Below are positions 17,246 to 26,088 of a stretch of DNA of 64,000 nt, in pieces. The translations under genes were made by a program, and so were the position numbers. Positions within the stretch are counted from its first letter, which is position 1, and each line of letters starts with the position of its first letter. The notes beneath the pieces are model-generated. The model ran no database searches, was not told the DNA's origin, and was given only the letters and a program-made list of their open reading frames with translations. Location: positions 1,691,481-1,755,480 of the forward strand of contig NZ_JBKIII010000001.1 of the NCBI RefSeq assembly GCF_046557615.1, written 5' to 3'. This DNA is from Haloferax sp046557615. Its GTDB lineage: Archaea > Halobacteriota > Halobacteria > Halobacteriales > Haloferacaceae.

Positions 17246-20122
17246 TTAGTCGGTCGGTTCGGCCATTGCTTCGGGTGCGGGTTGACTGCCGTCCCGAGTT
17301 TCTCGCTTGTTCTTCAGCGCGAGCGCCCCGAAGATGACGCCACCCACGGCGCGCATTCCGAGGTCGACGATGACTCCGCCGGGTGCCGCGCCGACGAGTC
17401 CGAGTGCCCCACCGAGGTCGAAGATGGCGTTCAAGAGCAGCGACGGTGCCATGAGGAAGAACGCCGAGAGTGCGAACAGCGCGCGTTCGGAGCGACTCAC
17501 ACGGGTGTAGAGATACCCGATGACCGTCGCACCCAGCGCGATGACGCCGATAAAGACGCCCGCGACGGGGATGACGACCTGCGGAACGAACCACCCGAGG
17601 TCGATTACGTCGGCGAACGTGATGACTTTCGCCGCCTCACCCCGCCCGCGAAGGAGCAGGATGCCCGGCGTGAGTGCGAACGCGAACGGAACGACCGCCT
17701 TGTTGAGCGAGAGCGAGAAGGCTTTCGTCCCCGTTCGGAACGGATTGGACCGGGCAATCCCGGATGCAGCATACGCTGCGACCGCCACCGGTGGTGTGAT
17801 GTCTGCGATCACCCCGAAGTACAGGATGAACAGGTGGGCCGCAAGAAGCGGGATATCCGAGGACTGAGCGATTGCCGGACCGAGGAGCGACACCAGAATG
17901 ATGTACGTCACGGTCGTCGGCATGCCCATCCCGAGGATGATAGAGGCAATCGCGGTGAAGAGCAAGAGCAGGACGATAGACCCGCCTGCGACTGCCTTGA
18001 TGAGCGCGGTCAGGTTCGGACCGAGGCCAGTCGCACTGACGACGCCGGGGATGATACCGGCGGCGGCGACGGCGATGACGACTTCGGTCGAAGTACGCGC
18101 ACCGGAGTCCATCGACTTGCCGATGAACGTCACGTAGCGGAACGCGTTGATGTCCGAGAGCGACGGGCGCGAGAGCTTCGTCGAAAGCTTGTCTGCCGTC
18201 TCGTCCACTGCGTCGTCGAACCGGAGCAGTGGTGCATCGAGGTTTGGCCGCGCCAGCATGATTGCGAGGCTGACGAAGATGACGATGTAGCCGAGGTTGC
18301 CCGCGGCAGCAAACAGTGCGCCACCGAGCGAGAGACCCTCGCCGCCAGCGCCAGCAATCGCGTCGGGGAGGCCGACACCGGTCGTGAGGAACGAGACGAC
18401 CTGTGCGAGATACACCGCGCCAATCGTCCCGAGCAGGGGTATCTTCGTCCGCTCGTTGTACGCGGCCACTGCGGCGAGCAACGCCATGATGGCGATGAGC
18501 GTGAACCACGCAGAGCGAGCGACGGTCAGTCGCTCGACGATGAGATAGAACATGAGCAACCCGAGCGGGAGGAGGTAGAACCACCCGCGAGAGAGATGCT
18601 GTCGTATGTTGACGACCTCGGAGCGGTCGAGTCCCCCGATGTTCGCCCGCGTGGCTTCGAGGTGGACCATCACCCACACCCCGAAGAAGAACACGATAGC
18701 CGGAATGGTCGCGGCGATGATGATGTCCGCGAAGGGCACGCCGATGAACTCAATCATCAGGAAGGCGGCCGCGCCCATGACCGGTGGGAGAATCTGTCCA
18801 CCGGAGGATGCAGATGCTTCGACTGCGCCCGCGAACTCAGAGCGATACCCGGATTTCTTCATGAGCGGGATGGTGAACGCACCGGTCGTCACGGTGTTCG
18901 CAATCGACGAGCCGGAGATCGTTCCCATGAACCCGGAGGCGAGAATCGACGCCTTGGCCGGGCCACCTTTTCGCGTTCCGGTTGCGGCGTACGCGAGATC
19001 GATAAACCACTGACCCGCACCAGACATCTCCAAGAACGCGCCGAACAGGATGAAGATGTAGATGAACTGCACCGAGACGGTGACCGGAATCCCGAAGACA
19101 CCGTTTTCGGTGTTGTACCAGAGGTTCTGGATGATGTTCGTCCACGACCCCTGCGGAATCGAGAGGACGCCGACGATGGGCATGCTCGGCGAGATGAGGT
19201 AGCCCCACCGCGCGTAGACGATAAAGGACGCGACGATGATAGTCAGGTAGAACCCGAGCGAGCGCCGCGTCGCTTCGAGCACGAGGAACACGCCGACGAT
19301 TCCGAGGAAGAACGGATAGGAGATGTCCGAGAACGGAAGGAGACCGATGAGACCCATCGCCGCGTTGGCGATGAAATCGACCCCCAAGACGTCACCGAGT
19401 GCGGCGAAGGGCATGCTCAGATACTCCGCGACGCTTCGGCCTGCCGAGAGACCGAACACGCGGAGGCGCTGAATCTCGCCCCACTCCATCACCATGTAGA
19501 GTGCCGTCGCCGCGGCGAGTATCATGAACACCACGTCGAGTGGCGTCACACGCTCGCGTTCGGGGTCGACGGCGAGCCATCGAACCCCGCGACGGAGCCC
19601 GTCTGCGGCGCGCGTAATGGGGCTGTCTTCACCGAACCGCGAGGCGAGTGTTGGAACGACTCGCCCGAGGCGACGAGCGAACGCGCCGTGCCCGGTCGTC
19701 GGCGGAAACAGGATGAACGCCAAGACGAGCGCGAATGCGACGTGGACGGCGTTGACCTGCAACAGTTGCAGCGCGCCGAGCGACACTTCGCCCACCAGTG
19801 GAAGCGTCGCAGAGAAGTCGAAGCCGCGTGCGGCCAGCCACGACTGGAAGAGGGAAAAGGAAATTGCGATAATCGAGGTGACGATGGCGGCCCACCCAGT
19901 GAGGGTCCGCTTTCGCTCGATTCCTTCGAGCATCTCCTGTGCCTCTTCTTCGGATAGCTCTTCGTCTGTACTCTCGCCTGCCTCGTCCGAAGGAGTGCCT
20001 CCATCGGGTAGCACGGCTGGCGAGGTGGTGTCGCTTTCCGTCCACTCGTCGGACTCGCGGCCACCACAGTTCTCGTCGGAAGGGTCGTTGCCTCGACCCT
20101 CGTCGTGTATTCGGTTCGTCAT
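17246..20122 (-). CDS. TAXI-type TRAP transporter fused permease (DctQ-DctM fusion)
   Basis: The 958-aa membrane protein has an acidic cytoplasmic N-terminus (about 80 residues) and then many TM segments. The DctM-like portion includes GFMGTISGSSIANTVTTGAF, SGGQILPPVMGAAAFL and GMGMPTTVTYIILVSL, which are diagnostic of TRAP fused permeases. It pairs with the TAXI solute-binding protein and DUF1850 protein upstream in the same operon. TRAP systems import organic acids using an ion gradient; the substrate here is unknown. TM helices continue to within about 40 residues of the C-terminus. Confidence 0.92.
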   Translation of the reverse strand: MTNRIHDEGRGNDPSDENCGGRESDEWTESDTTSPAVLPDGGTPSDEAGESTDEELSEEEAQEMLEGIERKRTLTGWAAIVTSIIAISFSLFQSWLAARGFDFSATLPLVGEVSLGALQLLQVNAVHVAFALVLAFILFPPTTGHGAFARRLGRVVPTLASRFGEDSPITRAADGLRRGVRWLAVDPERERVTPLDVVFMILAAATALYMVMEWGEIQRLRVFGLSAGRSVAEYLSMPFAALGDVLGVDFIANAAMGLIGLLPFSDISYPFFLGIVGVFLVLEATRRSLGFYLTIIVASFIVYARWGYLISPSMPIVGVLSIPQGSWTNIIQNLWYNTENGVFGIPVTVSVQFIYIFILFGAFLEMSGAGQWFIDLAYAATGTRKGGPAKASILASGFMGTISGSSIANTVTTGAFTIPLMKKSGYRSEFAGAVEASASSGGQILPPVMGAAAFLMIEFIGVPFADIIIAATIPAIVFFFGVWVMVHLEATRANIGGLDRSEVVNIRQHLSRGWFYLLPLGLLMFYLIVERLTVARSAWFTLIAIMALLAAVAAYNERTKIPLLGTIGAVYLAQVVSFLTTGVGLPDAIAGAGGEGLSLGGALFAAAGNLGYIVIFVSLAIMLARPNLDAPLLRFDDAVDETADKLSTKLSRPSLSDINAFRYVTFIGKSMDSGARTSTEVVIAVAAAGIIPGVVSATGLGPNLTALIKAVAGGSIVLLLLFTAIASIILGMGMPTTVTYIILVSLLGPAIAQSSDIPLLAAHLFILYFGVIADITPPVAVAAYAASGIARSNPFRTGTKAFSLSLNKAVVPFAFALTPGILLLRGRGEAAKVITFADVIDLGWFVPQVVIPVAGVFIGVIALGATVIGYLYTRVSRSERALFALSAFFLMAPSLLLNAIFDLGGALGLVGAAPGGVIVDLGMRAVGGVIFGALALKNKRETRDGSQPAPEAMAEPTD

Positions 20123-20136
20123 TGGTCAGTCGGTAG

Positions 20137-20622
20137 TCAGTGGAGGGCTGCGTCGAGTACGGACTGGTTCGTCACGCTGAGTCGGACCGTTCGCGCATCC
20201 GAGAGCGCTACTAGGTCATACGTCTTCTCTCCTACGTGGAGTTTGTGCCCCGCGACGTGGCCGGGCTTGACGTAAATTTCCTCCCAGCTTCCTTCGGGGT
20301 CGAAGACGTACGACCCGTTTTCTTTGTGTACGTCGGCACGGGCGGGAAGTCCCCAACCGTACGATTCGAACTCCATTCTCGTCATCTCGAGTTCACCGTT
20401 CCGGACGGTGTACTCGTCGAGGACACGTGTCTTTTCGACACTGTGGTTGTATTCGACCGAGACAGTCGAGTTTTCCGAAACGTGCTGTGTCAAAAGAACC
20501 TCGCCGGTCTCTGCATCTTCGACGACGAGTGCTTGCCCCGCTGGGACCGCGGCACTGCCGCCGACAGCGAGTGCTAAGATGGCGAAGACGACGAGGAGAC
20601 GTTTTGCTGTCGAGTCGAGCAT
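20137..20622 (-). CDS. DUF1850 domain protein of a TAXI-TRAP operon
   Basis: The 161-aa protein begins MLDSTAKRLLVVFAILALAV, a signal/anchor segment. Family features are VSVEYNHSVEKTRVLDEYTV and ESYGWGLPA. DUF1850 genes almost always sit between TAXI solute-binding protein and permease genes, as here (14 bp before the permease). It is exported or membrane-anchored; its part in transport is not established. Confidence 0.85.
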   Translation of the reverse strand: MLDSTAKRLLVVFAILALAVGGSAAVPAGQALVVEDAETGEVLLTQHVSENSTVSVEYNHSVEKTRVLDEYTVRNGELEMTRMEFESYGWGLPARADVHKENGSYVFDPEGSWEEIYVKPGHVAGHKLHVGEKTYDLVALSDARTVRLSVTNQSVLDAALH

Positions 20623-20667
20623 TGAAAGAGGTGAAAGTGTGCGGTTCTGTGGACGCTTGCCGACCGA

Positions 20668-21687
20668 TTAGCCGAAGTAGGCCTGCGCGCCGGGGTGCAG
20701 TTCGATGGACATGCCGTCCTGTGCGGTTTCCTTCGAGATGAAGTCGGTCTTGATGGTGAGGTCGTCCACGTTGTCGAAGATAGCCGCGCTGACTTCTTCG
20801 ACGGTTGCATCAGGCTGTTCGGCGTTGGTCGCAATCATCGCCTGCACGGAGACGGTCGGGACGGCCGATTCGAGACCGTACGTACCGGCCGGAATCTCGT
20901 CGTCCGCGTAGAACGGTGCTGCACCTTTGACGGCTTCGCGGTCCTCGCCATCGACGGGGACGACGACGACATCCTCGGTTGCGGCGAGTTCTTCGATTGC
21001 GCCGACTGGCCAGCCACCGACGACGAACGCGGCGTCGATGTCACCGTTCTTCAGCTGGTCGGATGCCTGCGAGAAGCCAGTGTTCTGCTCGGAGTAGTCG
21101 CTGATTCCGAGGGCTTCGAGAATCTGGAGGGCGTTGACCTGCGTACCCGAACCGAGGTCACCGGTGTTGATGGTCGCACCCGAGAGGTCGCCGACCGACT
21201 CGATGCCGGTGTCTGCGAGCGTGATGATGTGAATCGTCTCAGGGTAGAGCGTCGCAACGCCACGGAGGTTCTCGACGGGGTTCCCCTGGAACGCTTCGAT
21301 ACCCTCACCGTTGCGTGCGAAGTAGGCAACGTCGTTCTGAATCAGTGCGAAGTCGGCGTCGCCACGGGCGAGACTGCCGACGTTCTCGACGGATGCACCG
21401 GTCGATTGGACCTGGAGCGTGAAGTCCGTGTTCGCTTCGACGACGGACTTGAACTCGTTGGAGAGTGGGAAGTACGTCCCACCGGTACCACCAGCGTGCC
21501 ACGAGAGACGGGACGAACCGCTCTCGTTTCCACCTTCCGTGGTCGTCTCTTCGCCGCCAGATTCAGTGGTCGTGTCTTCGGCGGTCGTGTCTTCGCCACC
21601 GTTGCCACCAGTACAGCCAGCGAGGCCTGCAACGCCGGCGACGCCTGTTGCTGCGATAAACTCTCGACGGTTAAGTTTCCGAGTCAT
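20668..21687 (-). CDS. TAXI family TRAP transporter solute-binding lipoprotein
   Basis: The 339-aa protein begins MTRKLNRREFIAATGVAG with a twin-arginine motif (Arg7-Arg8), a hydrophobic core and a lipobox ending at Cys25 (GLAGC), so it is a Tat-exported lipoprotein. A Thr/Glu/Gly-rich spacer follows (about residues 28-57), then the TAXI fold with GTGGTYFPLSNEF, the TRAP-TAXI binding signature. AT-rich sequence with tatatag on the complementary strand just upstream provides a TATA box. Confidence 0.92.
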   Translation of the reverse strand: MTRKLNRREFIAATGVAGVAGLAGCTGGNGGEDTTAEDTTTESGGEETTTEGGNESGSSRLSWHAGGTGGTYFPLSNEFKSVVEANTDFTLQVQSTGASVENVGSLARGDADFALIQNDVAYFARNGEGIEAFQGNPVENLRGVATLYPETIHIITLADTGIESVGDLSGATINTGDLGSGTQVNALQILEALGISDYSEQNTGFSQASDQLKNGDIDAAFVVGGWPVGAIEELAATEDVVVVPVDGEDREAVKGAAPFYADDEIPAGTYGLESAVPTVSVQAMIATNAEQPDATVEEVSAAIFDNVDDLTIKTDFISKETAQDGMSIELHPGAQAYFG

Positions 21688-22056
21688 ACACTACTATTGG
21701 TATTAATTAATATATAGGCCTGTTCATGTCAACACAAAACATGTGTATATTTTCACACCAATTGTAATAAATCATTATTATGGTATTGTTGTTAAATGCT
21801 AATCATTGGCAATAGAGTCTATTTCGCGCCACCTTTGACAAATATGCACAACAATTCTCTCGAAATATAGAACTGGTAACATGATGGTGCAGATTCGACC
21901 CAAACAGAAGGGGTTCGAATCGTGGGGGAGGTTCGTGTGGGCGTTCTGTCGGCAGGGTATCTCACAATAGTGTTCTATGGGTCCGTTTCGGAACACCTTC
22001 GATAACAGAAAAATCTAACGCTGTCTCTCGATTTTCGACTCGAAGAAAGGGGGTTC
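21688..22056. other. AT-rich intergenic region upstream of the TAXI-TRAP operon
   Basis: This 369-bp stretch is much more AT-rich than its surroundings. The first 30 bp (attaattaatatatagg) hold the likely TATA box for the minus-strand TAXI gene. The rest contains only short non-haloarchaeal-looking ORFs (low acidic content, rich in Ile/Asn/Tyr) that I do not accept. A GGTTCGAATC at about 21914 resembles a tRNA T-arm but has no matching stem. Confidence 0.6.
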
Positions 22057-22257
22057 TTAGTCGACGATGATGTCGGCGTCCGACGATTCGCGGTTCGACG
22101 ACGGCGACATCTGTTCTTGATATTTCGTAATCCACTCGGCGAAACACGTTGGACAGAACCGCTGGCTATCGACTGTCGAGCGGTCGACTTGGAGTCGAAC
22201 GTCTCGGGCAAGTGCGTCTTCGACCGATTGGCCGCACCCGTCGCAAGGGTCACTCAT
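22057..22257 (-). CDS. Small zinc-ribbon protein (66 aa)
   Basis: The protein MSDPCDGCGQSVEDALARDV has a first CxxC at residues 5-8 and a second in RFCPTCFAEW, spaced about 30 residues apart, followed by a disordered acidic tail ending ADIIVD. It fits the one- or two-finger microprotein class common in haloarchaea. It is 86 bp downstream of upp on the same strand and may be cotranscribed with it. Specific function unknown. Confidence 0.75.
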   Translation of the reverse strand: MSDPCDGCGQSVEDALARDVRLQVDRSTVDSQRFCPTCFAEWITKYQEQMSPSSNRESSDADIIVD

Positions 22258-22343
22258 CGGTGCGTACCTCCTGTCGCGCGAATCTCGTCCATGCTTCCGA
22301 AGTCCGCGGGGGGTAACTTAGTCGTTACCCGCCCAACTCGCGT

Positions 22344-23027
22344 TTACGTCGTGCGGAAGGCGCGGTCGCCTGCGTCTCCGAGACCGGGGACGATGTAGCC
22401 GTCGTCGTCGAGGTAGTCGTCGATAGAGACCGTCAGAAGGTCGATGTCGGGGAACTCGTCACCGACGCGAAGCAGTCCGTCGGGGGCCGAAACGGCCGAG
22501 AGAACGAACAGTTTGGCCGGGTCGACGCCGTCGTTGTTGTCGAGGATGTGGTCGAGGACCGAACACATCGTCGAACCCGTCGCTAGCATCGGGTCGGCCA
22601 CGATGACGGTGTCCTTCTCGGTGATTTCGGGGAGTTTCACGTAGTCGATGGTGATGGGGAAGTTTCCATCGTCGTCCATGCCCGCTTCCTCGTCGCGCCC
22701 GGCAGAGATGACACCCTGCTTTGCGCGTGGGAACGCCTTGAGCAGGCCTTCGACGAAGGGCGTCGCGGCGCGAAGCACGTTGATGATGACGACATTGTCC
22801 AGTCCTTTCACACGCTCGCCGGTCGTCTCTGCCAGCGGCGTCTGGATGCTGACGTACTCGGTTTCCATGGCCCCGTCGATGATTTCGTAGCCACAGATGC
22901 GGCCGAGTTTGACCAGCCCTTTCCGGAACGCTACCTGCGTCGTTTCCACGTCGCGGAGGCGCGAGAGCGTGTCCTTCGCCAGCGCATGCGTGAGTACGTA
23001 CGCATCGTCTCGGTCTTCAATCGGCAT
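22344..23027 (-). CDS. upp: Uracil phosphoribosyltransferase
   Basis: The 227-aa enzyme begins MPIEDRDDAYVLTHALAKDT. It has the PRPP-binding loop VADPMLATGSTM, NVLRAATPFVEGLLKAFP and the C-terminal GLGDAGDRAFRT typical of Upp. It converts uracil and PRPP to UMP in pyrimidine salvage. The start at 23027 follows the family; the longer frame upstream crosses the next gene in another frame and is spurious. Confidence 0.95.
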   Translation of the reverse strand: MPIEDRDDAYVLTHALAKDTLSRLRDVETTQVAFRKGLVKLGRICGYEIIDGAMETEYVSIQTPLAETTGERVKGLDNVVIINVLRAATPFVEGLLKAFPRAKQGVISAGRDEEAGMDDDGNFPITIDYVKLPEITEKDTVIVADPMLATGSTMCSVLDHILDNNDGVDPAKLFVLSAVSAPDGLLRVGDEFPDIDLLTVSIDDYLDDDGYIVPGLGDAGDRAFRTT

Positions 23028-23113
23028 TACCGAATAAGCGGATTCCCGAAGGACATAAAACCGGCTATCGGCCGCCCAGACGAACGTTTGCTGTACGTTG
23101 ACGAGCGACTGAC

Positions 23114-23317
23114 TTACTTCGTCACGAGGTAGGTTATCGCCGTGAGTACCAGCGCCGCCGTGACGACGTTGACGACGTTGAACGTCCAGAGACTCGCGTA
23201 GTCGAGCGCCCAGACGACGACTGTTGCGAATATCGACGAGAGGATGATGTTCATCACGAGAAGCACTCGCGGGTCGCCTTCGCCCCATTCGATGCCACCT
23301 TCGGCTTCCTCGCTCAT
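23114..23317 (-). CDS. Small two-TM membrane protein coupled to a COG0523 GTPase
   Basis: The 67-aa protein has a soluble acidic N-terminus (MSEEAEGGIEWGEGDPR) and two hydrophobic helices (VLLVMNIILSSIFATVVVWA and FNVVNVVTAALVLTAITYLV). Its ATG overlaps the stop of the upstream CobW-type GTPase gene by 4 bp, so the two are translated together. Function unknown; the coupling hints at a role with the metallochaperone. Confidence 0.75.
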   Translation of the reverse strand: MSEEAEGGIEWGEGDPRVLLVMNIILSSIFATVVVWALDYASLWTFNVVNVVTAALVLTAITYLVTK

Positions 23318-24555
23318 TGGTCCGCCTCCGGTTCGGCGAGAGCCACTTCCGCACCGGGTTCTGTTGGGAAGTGCTGGTCCGTGTCGCTTGCGGCGTCCAG
23401 TGCGTGTTCGTCCAACGCCGCCACGAGCGCGTCTTCGTCGATGTCGCGGCCGATAAAGACCAACTCCGTGCGCTTGTCGCCGTACTCGTCGTGCCACGAC
23501 AGTTCGGGGTGGTTGCGACGATAGGTGTCCTGTTCGAACTCCGGCAGCGAGGCAATCCACGGGCCACTGGCGGTGAGATACGCCGACGGTCCGGCCTGAC
23601 TGTAGGTGTACTGGACGTCTTCTGCCCCACCGACCCACACGGTTCCTTTCGAACGAATCACCGAACTCGGCAGGTCGCCGAGTACCGATTCGAGGCCGTC
23701 GGGGTCGAACGCGGCACGTCGTCGGTAGACGAACGACGTGATGCCGTAGGTCTCCTCGGCGTGCGAAACGACGGCGTGGTCGTGGTCGTGGCTGTGGTCC
23801 TCACTGTTGTGGCTGTGGTCGTGACCGTGGTCACTCTCATCGCCTTCGGTCTCCAGTGCCGCCCGCCACCCGACCGGTGCCTCGGGGTCGTAGAGGTCGG
23901 CGAGCAACGTGTCGATATCGACGTTGCTGTGGGCCGTCTCGACGATGTCTGCTTCTGGTCGGAGCGCGCTCACCACGTCGCGGACACCCGCTAACTCCTC
24001 GTCTGAGACGAGGTCACGCTTGTTGAGTACCACGAGGTCGGCGCTCTCGACCTGTTCGACCAGCAGGTCTGAGAGTGGTCGAACCTCACCGTCGCTGTCT
24101 TCGGCGATAGTTTGGTCGGGGTCACCGCCCGCGAAGGTATCCGCGAAGAGGCGTGAATCGACGACGGTGACGAGTCCGGCGATATCGTATCGCGCGGCCG
24201 CGCGCGAGGTGACGAAGAGACGAGCGACTGGGCCGGGTTCGGAGACGCCGGAAGCTTCCACGACGAGGTGGTCGAACGACCGTTCTTGGGCGAGGCGGAC
24301 GACTGCCGTTTCGAGGTCGTCCTGAAGTTCACAGCAGATACACCCGTTCGATAGCTCTGTGACTCCCCCGCCGACCGCGAGGTCGGACTCTGCGGCGACC
24401 AACTCGGCATCGACGTTCACTTCACCCATGTCGTTGACGAGGACGGCGATATCTCTCCCGTCTGCGTTCGTCAACAAGTGGTTGAGCAGCGTCGTCTTCC
24501 CTGCGCCGAGGCTTCCGCCGAGGATAGTCACGGGGATGGTATCCCGCGTAGTCAT
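23314..24555 (-). CDS. COG0523/CobW family metallochaperone GTPase with His-rich segment
   Basis: The 413-aa G3E GTPase has P-loop GGSLGAGKTTLL (about residues 13-24), the metal-binding NGCICCELQDDL (CxCC), SGVSEPGPV and NKRDLV for guanine recognition, plus the CobW C-terminal domain. A stretch near residues 240-268 is very rich in His and Asp (HGHDHSHNSEDHSHDHDHA), a likely Zn/Ni/Co store. Members load metals into target enzymes or act in zinc homeostasis. The partner is unknown; the downstream membrane protein is translationally coupled. Confidence 0.9.
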   Translation of the reverse strand: MTTRDTIPVTILGGSLGAGKTTLLNHLLTNADGRDIAVLVNDMGEVNVDAELVAAESDLAVGGGVTELSNGCICCELQDDLETAVVRLAQERSFDHLVVEASGVSEPGPVARLFVTSRAAARYDIAGLVTVVDSRLFADTFAGGDPDQTIAEDSDGEVRPLSDLLVEQVESADLVVLNKRDLVSDEELAGVRDVVSALRPEADIVETAHSNVDIDTLLADLYDPEAPVGWRAALETEGDESDHGHDHSHNSEDHSHDHDHAVVSHAEETYGITSFVYRRRAAFDPDGLESVLGDLPSSVIRSKGTVWVGGAEDVQYTYSQAGPSAYLTASGPWIASLPEFEQDTYRRNHPELSWHDEYGDKRTELVFIGRDIDEDALVAALDEHALDAASDTDQHFPTEPGAEVALAEPEADQ

Positions 24556-24656
24556 AGGCGGGCCTACCTCGCCCTCGTATAAGAAGCCGTGGGTATCTTC
24601 GGTGTAAATTCATGAGCGATACGCTTTTGCACGGGGGATGGTGACACTGTAAACTG

Positions 24657-24953
24657 ATGACCCTCGCCGCGCGAATCGAGTCGTTCCGACTGCTGGTCGA
24701 AGAGTGGGTTCGGGGACTCTATCACGGGATGATTACCCACCCTGCCTACGAGAAAATCGAGAAGCAGGCAGAAGACTACGAAGACGCGTTCATGCTCGCG
24801 TGCTTCCCCGATGCGTTCGGCATCCCCTCGCCCGTCTCCTACTACACGGCGGAACTCCTCCCCTACCTCGAAGACGAGTTCGAAGCGTGGGAACGACGGA
24901 TGTGGGACCGGGGTTCGTTGCTCGAACGAAAAGGCCACCAGTACCACTTCTAA
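24657..24953 (+). CDS. Conserved haloarchaeal protein upstream of an ArsA-type ATPase
   Basis: The 98-aa protein starts MTLAARIESFRLLVEEWVRG and ends LLERKGHQYHF. It is helix-rich with many aromatic residues and has no recognised domain. Its stop is 1 bp before the ATG of the ArsA-type ATPase, so the pair is an operon and the small protein is likely to be functionally linked to the ATPase (inference). Confidence 0.75.
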   Translation: MTLAARIESFRLLVEEWVRGLYHGMITHPAYEKIEKQAEDYEDAFMLACFPDAFGIPSPVSYYTAELLPYLEDEFEAWERRMWDRGSLLERKGHQYHF

Positions 24954-24954
24954 T

Positions 24955-25920
24955 ATGCGTAAATTCGTCTTCTTCGGCGGCAAAGGCGGCGTCGGTAAGA
25001 CTACCATGTCGAGTGCGTACGCGGTCAAGTGTTCACGAGCAGGCTTGCAGACGCTCCTCGTCTCGACCGACCCGGCACACAGCACTCGCGACGTGTTCGA
25101 CCAAGAGTTTACAGACGAACCATCTCCTGTCGAGGGCGAACCCAACCTCGATGCGATGGAAATCGACCCCGAGACAGAGGTTCGAGACCATCTGATGGAG
25201 ACGAAGCGGGCGCTCTCCGACCAGGTGAGTCCGGCGATGGTGAACGAAATCGACCGCCAAATCGAGATGTCTCACCAGACACCCGGGGCACACGAATCCG
25301 CGCTGTTCGACCGCTTTATCGAGGTCATGCGCGATTCGGACGAGTACGACCGGGTCGTCTTCGACACCTCGCCAACCGGCGGGACGCTTCGACTTCTCTC
25401 GCTCCCGGGGTATCTCGACGGGTGGATTCAGCGACTCATCCACAAGCGCAAACAGTCGGTCAAACTGTTCGAACGCGCCGCAATCGGCAACAACGAGCCT
25501 CGAAGAATGATGGACGGTGACCCGATTATCGCCCGCCTCGAAGCTCGACGCGACAACTTCTCGTTCGCCGCGGAGACGCTTCGAAACGATGCGGCGTTCT
25601 TCCTCGTCGTCAACCCCGACCAACTCTCGATTTGGGAGACGAAACGAGCAGTAGACGAACTGGACTCCTACGACCTATCGGTTCGTGGCCTCGCGGTCAA
25701 TCGCCTGACGCCCGAGCCGGACCCCGACGAAGAGGGACGGGGGGCACGGTTCTTGCGCGACAGAGTCACAACTGAGCAAGACCGACTCGACGAACTCCGC
25801 GAAGACCTCGAACCCCCGCTCGTCGCCACAATCGAGACACGCATCGCCGAAGTGAAAGGAGATTTCCTCGGCGAGGTTGCCGACGAACTCGACATCGACG
25901 TCGAACCTGACGACGCATAA
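24955..25920 (+). CDS. ArsA/GET3-type ATPase
   Basis: The 321-aa ATPase begins MRKFVFFGGKGGVGKTTMSS with the deviant Walker A (residues 9-17), STDPAHSTRDVF (switch-like) and VVFDTSPTGGTLRLLSLPGY. These are marks of the ArsA/Get3 family, which either drives arsenite export or chaperones tail-anchored membrane proteins. No arsB or arsR is nearby, so a Get3-like or haloarchaeal-specific role fits better than arsenic resistance. It is translated directly after the 98-aa gene. Confidence 0.9.
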   Translation: MRKFVFFGGKGGVGKTTMSSAYAVKCSRAGLQTLLVSTDPAHSTRDVFDQEFTDEPSPVEGEPNLDAMEIDPETEVRDHLMETKRALSDQVSPAMVNEIDRQIEMSHQTPGAHESALFDRFIEVMRDSDEYDRVVFDTSPTGGTLRLLSLPGYLDGWIQRLIHKRKQSVKLFERAAIGNNEPRRMMDGDPIIARLEARRDNFSFAAETLRNDAAFFLVVNPDQLSIWETKRAVDELDSYDLSVRGLAVNRLTPEPDPDEEGRGARFLRDRVTTEQDRLDELREDLEPPLVATIETRIAEVKGDFLGEVADELDIDVEPDDA

Positions 25921-26039
25921 CGACCGACTCGTACTGAACGAGAACGGAACTGGTAATTTCCAGATATTTGCCAGATACAACTTCTCCGTCATCTCTCCTC
26001 CGTTACCTGTTATTCGTCCGTGATAGTTTCACAACTATC

Positions 26040-26088
26040 GTTAACGTTAAGTTAGATATATCCGTGTCGGGCAATGGGGCAGAGTACC
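26040..26088 (+). promoter_or_regulatory. cstA promoter region with palindromic CGTTAACG
   Basis: GATATAT at about 26055-26061 is a TATA candidate. It is about 31 nt from the ATG at 26089 but only about 16 nt from the ATG at 26074, which favours the later start. A palindrome CGTTAACG (26039-26046) lies just before it and could be an operator. Confidence 0.45.

Noticed and set aside
17282..19957. 891-codon plus-strand open frame opposite the TRAP permease
   Set aside because: It is the antisense of a GC-rich membrane protein gene; its translation is full of Arg/Asp/Glu with no domain.
21900..21930. GGTTCGAATC resembling a tRNA T-loop
   Set aside because: No complementary T-stem or acceptor stem could be drawn around it.
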